From a virus: a stretch of DNA of 24,295 bases. Position numbers and translations under genes: made by a program. Shown here piece by piece: positions 6,902 through 14,340 of the stretch; position 1 is the stretch's first letter; each line of letters starts with the position of its first letter. The notes under the pieces are model-generated. The model did no database searches and was not told the DNA's origin. It was given only the letters and a program-made list of their open reading frames with translations. The DNA is taken from positions 1 to 24,295 of IMG/VR virus record IMGVR_UViG_3300013126_000238. One strand, 5' to 3'.

Positions 6902-7885
6902 ATGTCAGCAATTAATCCAACTCAGAATACGGGTCTAATAGTAGATGAATTTATCAGATATGCAAATGAACATCTTTTAACAATTCAAGGATTGGTTGAT
7001 ACAACATCTATTTTTCCAACTGTACCATCTCCAGTAATTTTACCTGGTAAACTATTTTGGAAAGGATATACGGTTCAACCATCTACTCCATCTAAAGAAT
7101 TGGGAATAGATGATTTTCCTGCAAAAGAAAATGTAGAACCTCAATTTTCAAAACCAGCCACAACTGAAGAACAGGTGTTTGTAGATGGAATACGTGAAGA
7201 TGAAATGGATGAAGAAATTAGAGTAAATTCCGAAGAAGATATTGTAGTTCAAGGACAATTTAGTGAGGGCACACCTTGGAACATAGGATTTAGAGGAGGT
7301 GGAGGTGGTTTTTCGTCTGGATTTACCGGAGCTGTAAATGTAGATTTAGGTAACTTAGATTTAAGTGCAGATTGGATTACACTATCTGCACAATTTATAG
7401 GAAAAAAAGAAGGATTTACTGATAGAGCAACTTGGGATGTAAATGCATATAGATTAGGATTTGGTACTGAAAACATTGTTGGTAGTGATGGTAAAGTAAG
7501 AAAAGTTTTACCAAACCCAGAATATTATAAACAAACTGGAGAAAAGCAACCAGCTAATGGTGATAGAACTACTGTTGAGGCGGCCCTTAAAATGTTACAA
7601 TTTGAAGTTGCTGACACATTTAAGAAAAGATTAGTTGGAAGCGAACCCCAACAAATACCACAGGCAACTTTCGATGCTTTAAATAATAAACAAAAAGCTG
7701 CATGTATAAGTTACGTTTATAATGCTGGTAGTCTTAGATTAGGAATTGCCGATGCAATAAAAGCAAAAAACTTTGCTCTTGCTGCTGCAAAAATTAAAGA
7801 AGGACCGATTACCGATAAATATGGCACGGTTTATAAGGGATTAATAAGAAGAAGGGCTGAAGAAAGTACTATGTTTTCATCATAA
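6902..7885 (+). CDS. tail-associated GH24 (T4-type) lysozyme
   Basis: This 327-aa protein has an N-terminal part (1-100) of unknown fold with Pro-rich stretches. The 27-residue tag shared with the CHAP protein (107-133) follows, then a Gly/Ser hinge and a C-terminal GH24 muramidase domain (about 150-327). The domain has KKEGF with Glu170 in the place of T4 lysozyme Glu11, and Asp179 nine residues later, as Asp20 follows Glu11 in T4. AYRLGFG matches the YYTIGIG strand but carries Arg184 where T4 has Thr26. KAACISYVYNAGS and YKGLIRRRAEESTMF match the usual SFxFNxG and GLxxRRxxE elements. It should cut the glycan backbone of peptidoglycan locally as the tail penetrates. It is last in the hub operon. 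Confidence 0.87.
   Translation: MSAINPTQNTGLIVDEFIRYANEHLLTIQGLVDTTSIFPTVPSPVILPGKLFWKGYTVQPSTPSKELGIDDFPAKENVEPQFSKPATTEEQVFVDGIREDEMDEEIRVNSEEDIVVQGQFSEGTPWNIGFRGGGGGFSSGFTGAVNVDLGNLDLSADWITLSAQFIGKKEGFTDRATWDVNAYRLGFGTENIVGSDGKVRKVLPNPEYYKQTGEKQPANGDRTTVEAALKMLQFEVADTFKKRLVGSEPQQIPQATFDALNNKQKAACISYVYNAGSLRLGIADAIKAKNFALAAAKIKEGPITDKYGTVYKGLIRRRAEESTMFSS
7220..7300 (+). repeat. 81-bp dispersed repeat, copy 2 (shared hydrolase tag)
   Basis: This is the second copy of the 6251-6331 segment, in the same frame, coding for residues 107-133 of the lysozyme. Differences are three single bases, two near the start and one in the codon before the PWNIGFRGG core (Lys in copy 1, Thr in copy 2). Confidence 0.92.
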
Positions 7886-7906
7886 ACCTAAAAATAAAGA
7901 CTTTAA

Positions 7907-7915
7907 ATATTTATT
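7907..7915 (+). promoter_or_regulatory. candidate late promoter element ATATTTATT
   Basis: It lies in the 47-base gap between the lysozyme gene and the baseplate wedge operon, ending 17 bases before the ATG at 7933. It is the second of five gap copies of ATATTTAT[AT]. Confidence 0.5.
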
Positions 7916-7932
7916 TACATAACAAAAGATAT

Positions 7933-8400
7933 ATGAATACTGATAAACTTTTAGAAGCTATACAAATCCTTGTTAAAGAAGAACTAAAAAAACAACTTCC
8001 TATCGTTATAAAAGAGGTAGTAAAATCGGAATTAAAGAAAACTCTTTCCGAACAAAAACAACTTAAAAACACAGGATTAAGTATGGCAAAAGCTATTTTG
8101 GGTGATGATGAATCTCAAGTAGTTGAACAAAAAACCTATACAAAAAACCCAATGATTAATCAAATTCTTAATGAAACTAAAGCTGCAGTATCAAACGATG
8201 GTGGTTTTAGAACAATGAGTTTTGGACAGGGTGATATGGGTTCAATCGTAGGTAGAACTGCAATAGCTGAAAAAATGGGTTATGGTGAATTCGCTGGTGG
8301 AGCTCAAAAGACTGGATTGGGAGTTCAAACTGGTGTAGCTGAATTAGATAAAGCTTTTAATAGAGATTATTCAGAGCTTGTTAAAAGATTTAAGAAGTAA
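7933..8400 (+). CDS. unknown protein heading the baseplate wedge operon
   Basis: This 155-aa protein has a long amphipathic N-terminal helix (about 1-40, LLEAIQILVKEELKKQLPIV) likely to form a coiled coil. A linker follows, then a Gly-rich C-terminal half (SFGQGDMGSIVGRTAIAEKM, then GYGEFAGGAQKTGLG) and a charged final helix (YSELVKRFKK). No family is recognised. It sits directly before the gp25 homologue with a one-base overlap (TAATG), so a wedge assembly or structural role is the best guess. It is first in its unit, 17 bases after the promoter-like motif. Confidence 0.7.
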   Translation: MNTDKLLEAIQILVKEELKKQLPIVIKEVVKSELKKTLSEQKQLKNTGLSMAKAILGDDESQVVEQKTYTKNPMINQILNETKAAVSNDGGFRTMSFGQGDMGSIVGRTAIAEKMGYGEFAGGAQKTGLGVQTGVAELDKAFNRDYSELVKRFKK

Positions 8401-8837
8401 TGGCAATTATTTTAGGTAAAAAACCTCTAATTGAAACTAAACAATATGAAGATTATGCAGTTGGACTACAAATACCAATTCGCATAACAAATGTTGCTTT
8501 TGCTCAAAATTTTACTGTTTTAGAACAATTAAAATCCAACATAAAAAATCTTTTATTGACTAAACAAGGTGAGAGATTAATGAATAATGATTTTGGTGCG
8601 GGTATTGAGACAGTTTTGTTTGAACCAATAACTGATGAATTTGAAGAAAAGATTCAAGATATAATAAATGAAGCTGTAGAAAAATATCTACCAAATGTTT
8701 CGATAGATGAAATAAATGTAGACATGAGTGATGAGAATAAGGATAAAAATACGGTAAATATTTCTTTAAAATTTAGGAATAATTCAACCAATCAATCCGA
8801 TGTTCTCTCTATGAATGTAACACAAATAGCACCATAA
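8400..8837 (+). CDS. 25: baseplate wedge protein gp25 (GPW/gp25 family)
   Basis: This 145-aa protein is close to the length of T4 gp25 (132 aa). Residues 36-75 carry the family signature: NFTVLEQLKSNIKNLLLTKQ followed by GERLMNNDFGAGI. An amphipathic helix then precedes NVSIDEINVDMSDENKDKNT and a final beta-strand. Despite the old lysozyme-like name, the family is structural: gp25 joins the wedge to the inner tube-sheath region and is thought to nucleate sheath assembly. It is joined by overlap to the gene before and lies one base from the gp6 gene, the usual gp25-gp6 order. Confidence 0.93.
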   Translation: MAIILGKKPLIETKQYEDYAVGLQIPIRITNVAFAQNFTVLEQLKSNIKNLLLTKQGERLMNNDFGAGIETVLFEPITDEFEEKIQDIINEAVEKYLPNVSIDEINVDMSDENKDKNTVNISLKFRNNSTNQSDVLSMNVTQIAP

Positions 8838-8838
8838 T

Positions 8839-10875
8839 ATGAGTTTAACACCGCAAAATACAACATTTACTAATAGAGGAAAGGATATAAAATATCTCAA
8901 TAAAGATTTCAATGCTTTCAAAGCAAATCTTGTTGAATTTGCTAAAACATATTTTCCTAAAACTAATACTGATTTTTCCGATGCATCACCTGGTATGATG
9001 TTTATCGAAATGGCATCTTACGTTGGTGATGTGTTATCATATTATGTTGATGATACATTTAAAGAATCTTTATTAACAACTGCTGGTGATTTTGGAAATG
9101 TAGTTGCACTTGCACAATTTATGGGATATAACCCAAAAGTTACTTCTCCTGCAACTACAACTATGTCCGTATATCAAATATGTCCTGCAATTGGTACTGG
9201 TGTATTTAATAGAGCTGATGAAAGATTCATGCTTAAAATAAAGCAGGGTATGCAAATTGAATCTAAAACGGATGGTATTGATTTTATAACTACTGATGTT
9301 GTTGATTTTGTTGATATAACAAATAGAGAAATAACAGTTTATCAAAGAGATTCTATAACAGGTGAGCCAACACTTTATTTATTAAAAAAATATGTTCAGG
9401 CAATTTCTGCTACAATTTTAGAAGAAGATTTTTCGTTTGGAGTGTATGAGCCGTATAGAACTATTGATTTAGCTGATACAAATGTTATTTCAATTTATGA
9501 TGTAAGAGATTCAAACGGTAATAAGTGGTACGAAGTTCCGTATTTAGCACAGGAGATGGTATTTTTAGATTATCCTAATACTGAATTAAATGATCCAGAT
9601 TTAGTTCAATTTAAAGATACGGTACCATACGTTTTAAAAACTTTAAAAACTCCAAGACGTTTTACAACAAAAATAAATCCAGATAGTACAACAACAATTC
9701 GTTTCGGTGCAGGAGACCCAACTGCATCTGATGAACAATTAATTCCAAATCTTAAAAACGTTGGATTGGGATTGCCAAATTCAATAGCCAGATTAGAAGA
9801 ATCATTTGACCCAACTAATTTTTTAAAAACAAAAACTTATGGCACTTCTCCATCTAATACGGTTTTGACTGTAAAATATTATATTGGTGGTGGAGTGGCA
9901 TCAAATGTTGAAGCTGGTGAGTTGACTAGAATTACCGGCATTCAGTATGAAGATGATTTTTCATCATTAACCGTTGCACAACTTGGTACTTATAATAGTT
10001 TAAAAAATTCAGTAGCAGTTACTAATGAAATTCCAGCAACAGGTGGAAGAGGAAGTGAAACCATAGAAGAAATACGAGAAAACGCATTGGCAAATTTCAA
10101 TGCTCAAAACAGAGCAGTAACATCCAAAGATTATCAAGTAAGAACATTATCAATGCCCGCAAAATATGGAGCTATAGCAAAAGCGTTTGCAACCGCAGAT
10201 GGTAGTTTAGATAATAACTCACCAGCTTCTATTTTAGCTTCTCCAAATAGACTTCAAGAATTTGTTGATATTGTAATGAGATTTATTGATACACCTAATC
10301 AACAAAAACCAACGAGACGTATAGTTGAAACACAAATTGAAAGATTTTTATTAGGAAAAGCCTCAAACCAAAATGAAAAAAACAATCCATTTGCAATTAA
10401 TATCTATATGTTAGGATATGATGTAAATGGAAAATTAACTTCACTTAATAGGGCAGTAAAAGAAAATCTGAAAACTTATCTTAATGAGTATAAAATACTT
10501 ACGGATGGTATAAATATGATTGATGGGTTTGTAATCAATATAGGTATTGAATTTGAAGTTTGCTGTTATGATACCTACAATAAATCAGAAGTTGTTGCTA
10601 AATGTATAGTTGATTTGCAACAATATTTTAATATAGATAGATGGACATTTAATCAAACTATTAATTTAAATGAAATAGAATTATTGTTGGCAAATGTTGA
10701 AGGAGTAAAATCAGTTTCAATGTTAAAAATAGTAAATAAATGTGGTGGTAGATATTCAAATAATTCTTACAATATAGAAGCAGCAACTAAAGATAAGATT
10801 GTTTATCCATCTTTAGACCCATCGGTTTTTGAAATTAAGTTTCCAGATTCAGACATAAAAGGCAGAGCAAAATAA
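8839..10875 (+). CDS. 6: baseplate wedge protein gp6 (baseplate J-like)
   Basis: This 678-aa protein is close to T4 gp6 (660 aa). The N-terminal block has YLNKDFNAFKANLVEFAKTY, then FSDASPGMMFIEMASYVGDV (about 46-65), typical of gp6 and J-like proteins. The J-like core appears at about 400-440: GGRGSETIEEIRENALANF followed by NAQNRAVTSKDYQVRTLSMP. The C-terminal part (after about 480) has alternating helices and strands (FVINIGIEFEVCCYD, LLLANVEGVKSVSMLKIVN). gp6 forms the inner ring of the baseplate that dilates on contraction. It overlaps the next gene by one base (TAATG). Confidence 0.93.
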   Translation: MSLTPQNTTFTNRGKDIKYLNKDFNAFKANLVEFAKTYFPKTNTDFSDASPGMMFIEMASYVGDVLSYYVDDTFKESLLTTAGDFGNVVALAQFMGYNPKVTSPATTTMSVYQICPAIGTGVFNRADERFMLKIKQGMQIESKTDGIDFITTDVVDFVDITNREITVYQRDSITGEPTLYLLKKYVQAISATILEEDFSFGVYEPYRTIDLADTNVISIYDVRDSNGNKWYEVPYLAQEMVFLDYPNTELNDPDLVQFKDTVPYVLKTLKTPRRFTTKINPDSTTTIRFGAGDPTASDEQLIPNLKNVGLGLPNSIARLEESFDPTNFLKTKTYGTSPSNTVLTVKYYIGGGVASNVEAGELTRITGIQYEDDFSSLTVAQLGTYNSLKNSVAVTNEIPATGGRGSETIEEIRENALANFNAQNRAVTSKDYQVRTLSMPAKYGAIAKAFATADGSLDNNSPASILASPNRLQEFVDIVMRFIDTPNQQKPTRRIVETQIERFLLGKASNQNEKNNPFAINIYMLGYDVNGKLTSLNRAVKENLKTYLNEYKILTDGINMIDGFVINIGIEFEVCCYDTYNKSEVVAKCIVDLQQYFNIDRWTFNQTINLNEIELLLANVEGVKSVSMLKIVNKCGGRYSNNSYNIEAATKDKIVYPSLDPSVFEIKFPDSDIKGRAK

Positions 10876-11945
10876 TGGCATATTATTTTTTAACAGCATC
10901 AAAAGATGCAACGGTTTATTTACAACAACCAAATCAAAATACTGGTTTAGATGAGATATTAGAAATTAGTAAAGTTTTTTACGGAAACGTAAAAGATGTA
11001 TCTCATACTTTAATAAAATTTGATTTAGGGTTTTTATCTTCTTCAATTACCAATAACACAATTGGTATGAGTGAAGCTAGGCTTTTAATAAAAGAAGCAC
11101 AAACCGAAGAAATTCCGTTAGAATATACCATATATGCAAATCCAATATCTGGTAGTTGGGAAATGGGTATAGGTACAAGATATGATGCTATAACAACAAA
11201 AGGGGTAACGTGGAATTATAGAGAAGGTGATACAAAGTTATATTGGTTAGAAAATGATTTTAATTCGTTTACAACTGCAAGTATAAATGATGGTTCTGGT
11301 GGAACTTGGTGGATAAATTATAGTTCATCACAAAATTTTAATTATCAAAAAGGTGATATTAATATGGATATAAAATCCTTATTAAGAACTTGGATGACAG
11401 GTTCTATACCTAATGATGGATTGATGTTGAGATATGATTTTGAAAAAGAAAAAGATACTGAGGATTACGGTATCGTAAGATTATTTAGTAAAGAAACTTT
11501 TACAATTTATCAACCAAAAATTAGAATAGGTTGGAATGACCAGTCATTTATAACAGGTTCATTATTACCATTAACTGCTAATGAAATAAAAATAGGAATA
11601 AAAAATCTTAAAAAAGAATATAAAAAAGAAACTATACAAAAATTAAGAGTTTTTGCTAGAGAATTATATCCTTTAAAAACTTTTACAAATTCTTTTTCAT
11701 ATAACACTATTAAATACCTACCAGAAACGTCTTATTTTCAAATTAAAGATTTTGCTTCTGATGATATAATAATTCCGTTTAGTGAATATTCAAAAATACA
11801 TTGTGATTCCGATGGAAATTATATTAAAATTGATTTTTCAAATTGGGAAGCAAATAGAATCTATAAAATAGAATTTAAAATAGATAATAATGGTAGTATT
11901 CAATATTTTGATGAAGATTATAAATTTTTATTAGTAGCAAACTAA
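10875..11945 (+). CDS. virion protein with N-terminal jelly-roll (DNRLRE-like) domain
   Basis: In this 356-aa protein, residues 1-220 show the pattern of DNRLRE or carbohydrate-binding jelly-rolls. That pattern is KDATVYLQQPNQNTGLDEIL near the start, then HTLIKFDLGFL, a strand with SEARLLIKEA, a Trp-rich middle (SGSWEMGIGTRYD, GVTWNYREGDTKLYW), DIKSLLRTWMTG and a closing YQPKIRIGW. The C-terminal part (230-356) is beta-rich and unrecognised. Such folds often bind sugars or act as adaptor domains. Here the gene lies between gp6 and the gp7-like giant, so it probably decorates the baseplate periphery. Glycan contact is inference. It is separated by one base from the next gene. Confidence 0.72.
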   Translation: MAYYFLTASKDATVYLQQPNQNTGLDEILEISKVFYGNVKDVSHTLIKFDLGFLSSSITNNTIGMSEARLLIKEAQTEEIPLEYTIYANPISGSWEMGIGTRYDAITTKGVTWNYREGDTKLYWLENDFNSFTTASINDGSGGTWWINYSSSQNFNYQKGDINMDIKSLLRTWMTGSIPNDGLMLRYDFEKEKDTEDYGIVRLFSKETFTIYQPKIRIGWNDQSFITGSLLPLTANEIKIGIKNLKKEYKKETIQKLRVFARELYPLKTFTNSFSYNTIKYLPETSYFQIKDFASDDIIIPFSEYSKIHCDSDGNYIKIDFSNWEANRIYKIEFKIDNNGSIQYFDEDYKFLLVAN

Positions 11946-11946
11946 T

Positions 11947-12981
11947 ATGGCATATAATGATAATAACATATCTGGTTTAAAAAATGAAGAATTTCTCGCA
12001 GATTTAAATGTGAGTGGTTCCAGTATTATTTTTAGACCAACCGATGGAATAGTTGTTTTTGAAGAGGCTAATATTAGAGATGGTGTTGTATTTGGAAAAG
12101 TTGCTAAACCAAAATATAATGAGGGAGAACTTTTAAAATCAGTTGATACAAGAATTTTTGAATTGATACCAATAGAGCCTCCACCACCAAATGATGATGT
12201 TCCAAGACCTGTTTATAATGAAGTAACGCAATCAGTAATTGATTTAACTGCTGAAGTTGTTAGATTAAATACAATCGTTGAAGATTTAAGAGCAAAAGTA
12301 AATGAATTACAAATTGTATCTGAAAGTTTAAGAGTTGATGTAGATGCTCAGAAAATACGAGTTGCCGCATTTGAGAATCAATTAAATCAATCTAATTTAA
12401 AAATATCAACAATTGTAACTGATTTACAAAACGCCATTCAAAAAGGAACAGCAGAAGCAATTCAAAGAGTTTCTTTAACTGCAAGAAATCAATCATTAAA
12501 AGAACAAAACGATAATTATAGAGAAATTCTTGAAGGTAAACAGGCAAAACAGGCTGAAGGTGCAAAAGTGAGTACCGAGTTCTCAATTAAAGTTATGCAA
12601 AAAGGAGAAGCGGCACAAAATGACCTTACATTTAGAGGTAGAGCAAAGGATGATGGCAGAGGTACTTGGATTAATGGACCTGATTTAGAATTTTATAACT
12701 TTTCAAAAGAAGATATTACAATAAGCTTTGAAGAAAAGGGTGATACAATCGGTTCATTTAAAAAGATTGCAGAATTTGTATTAAAACCAAAACAAACCAA
12801 ATTTATAACTTTAGAAACTATTCAAAATAAAATTGATGAGTTTAGACCTACTGCGGGAGTTAATTTTTCTTCTGATAGGTCATATAAAGGAAGTATAATT
12901 GCAAAAACAAGTAAATCAAATATTTCACTTTCAGTTTCGATTCAAAAACAGTCCGGTGATAAATGGACAGGAGGTAACTAA
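11947..12981 (+). CDS. coiled-coil baseplate or fibre protein, unknown
   Basis: In this 344-aa protein, residues 1-75 are beta-rich with SGSSIIFRPTDGIVVFEEAN. A Pro-rich break (EPPPPNDDVPRP) leads into a long heptad-bearing coiled coil (about 92-200, for example LTAEVVRLNTIVEDLRAKVN). The C-terminal domain (210-344) is a beta-sandwich-like module (FSIKVMQKGEAAQNDLTFRG, then TWINGPDLEFYNF and KFITLETIQ). This shape suits a trimeric or dimeric fibre-like connector on the baseplate. No family is recognised. It lies one base after the jelly-roll gene and two bases before the 448-aa gene. Confidence 0.7.
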   Translation: MAYNDNNISGLKNEEFLADLNVSGSSIIFRPTDGIVVFEEANIRDGVVFGKVAKPKYNEGELLKSVDTRIFELIPIEPPPPNDDVPRPVYNEVTQSVIDLTAEVVRLNTIVEDLRAKVNELQIVSESLRVDVDAQKIRVAAFENQLNQSNLKISTIVTDLQNAIQKGTAEAIQRVSLTARNQSLKEQNDNYREILEGKQAKQAEGAKVSTEFSIKVMQKGEAAQNDLTFRGRAKDDGRGTWINGPDLEFYNFSKEDITISFEEKGDTIGSFKKIAEFVLKPKQTKFITLETIQNKIDEFRPTAGVNFSSDRSYKGSIIAKTSKSNISLSVSIQKQSGDKWTGGN

Positions 12982-12983
12982 GT

Positions 12984-14330
12984 ATGGCAGCATCAGGATT
13001 AAAAAATTTTAAAGAAATAGTTCAAAACAAAGCTTATCGTGTTAATTCAACGGATAGAAAACTTTTTGAACAAGGTGATATGCAATCCTTTTTTGGATTG
13101 AGTGAAGATGATTTTATTGAATTTATAATGTATGATGCAGCGGAAAATCAACTTCCACAAAGAAATCATGGATTGGTTAGATATATACCTTTAACAACTT
13201 TTAACATAAATGATTATTTGTTAATTGCAGAAGGAACTGTAATGACAGCTAATAATCTACCAAAAGAATTTTTTGTTGATGTGGAAAGATTAATTAAAGA
13301 AGCTGGTTATGCAAATGGTATATTTAAAACACAAATATCTTTATTAAATAAAAGATTTGGTTCATATAAAGAAAATGATAAGGCTTGGATAGGAGAAATA
13401 TCACCTTCGAGAACCGAAGTAAGATTATTTCCAATGCTAAATAGTCCAAATGCAGATGATTTAAAAAGTAGGTTTAATATATTTTATACAAATGGTAATT
13501 TTAAAAGTGATGTAATATATAATGTTTTTAAAATGATTGAAGCTACAACTCCAAGTGTTATTATTGATACTATAAAAAAATCATACGGAGAAAGTTTTTA
13601 TAACAAACTAAAGAGTGAATACAACATACAAAATTTCGATGTGTTTGCAGCTAACATTCATAAAAAATTTATAGAATCTGCACAATACGAATTTACAAAT
13701 AGAATTTCAAATATAAAAGACCCAAATTACGGAAAACCTAAAACAACAAAACCACCTTTACAATTATCGGAAGATACAATTATGAAATTGTTAGAAATAT
13801 TAATAGTTAATTCAATTACATTCTATCTTCCACCAAAAAGTGAACAATTAGAGCCTTTAGCAACAAGAGCTACGGATAGTAGTATGGATGATGCTGCTAA
13901 GATATTGCAAACAAAAGCAACGGATATAAAGATTGATACAAAAGCACCAGAACAAAAAGTTACATACAAAGAGAATCCAGATGTATCGGATAAAAGTTTA
14001 GAATATAAAAGAAAGCTAAGAAAAGAATTACCAGTAGATTTAGGACCTATAAATCCTAATTTACCAACACCTGTTGATGATGTTGGGCCAATTATAAGAG
14101 TACCAGTTGAAAAAGAAAATCCTACAACTGGTGAGATTATAACTTATGATGATGTTGTAGTTCGACCATTCAAACCCGCTGATGAAAAGCCTATAATAAT
14201 TGAAACATCAATAGGTGGAGGCGGTGGTGGAGGAAGCAGAGGTGGACAGGTTGTGGAACGAGATTTTGGAACTGGATTTGGTAGAGAGCAAACATTTACT
14301 GAATTTGAAAGACCAGATAACCAAAAATAA
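12984..14330 (+). CDS. baseplate-region structural protein with disordered Gly-rich tail
   Basis: This 448-aa protein has a folded N-terminal part (1-230). It contains FFGLSEDDFIEFIMYDAAEN, then RNHGLVRYIPLTTFNINDYL and a helix-rich part ending NKRFGSYKENDKAWIGEISPS followed by TEVRLFPML. This pattern is one I associate with virion proteins lying just before the giant wedge protein in T4-like phages, but I cannot name it. After 260 it becomes Pro/Lys-rich and probably disordered, with a run of seven glycines in SIGGGGGGGSRGG near 411-423. Ten bases (with no promoter-like 9-mer) separate it from the giant gene, so both are probably co-transcribed. Confidence 0.72.
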   Translation: MAASGLKNFKEIVQNKAYRVNSTDRKLFEQGDMQSFFGLSEDDFIEFIMYDAAENQLPQRNHGLVRYIPLTTFNINDYLLIAEGTVMTANNLPKEFFVDVERLIKEAGYANGIFKTQISLLNKRFGSYKENDKAWIGEISPSRTEVRLFPMLNSPNADDLKSRFNIFYTNGNFKSDVIYNVFKMIEATTPSVIIDTIKKSYGESFYNKLKSEYNIQNFDVFAANIHKKFIESAQYEFTNRISNIKDPNYGKPKTTKPPLQLSEDTIMKLLEILIVNSITFYLPPKSEQLEPLATRATDSSMDDAAKILQTKATDIKIDTKAPEQKVTYKENPDVSDKSLEYKRKLRKELPVDLGPINPNLPTPVDDVGPIIRVPVEKENPTTGEIITYDDVVVRPFKPADEKPIIIETSIGGGGGGGSRGGQVVERDFGTGFGREQTFTEFERPDNQK

Positions 14331-14340
14331 TATTAAATAA

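Noticed and set aside
8400-8837. Lysozyme activity for the gp25-like protein
   Set aside because: The family was once described as lysozyme-like, but it is a structural wedge protein and no GH24 catalytic pattern is visible.
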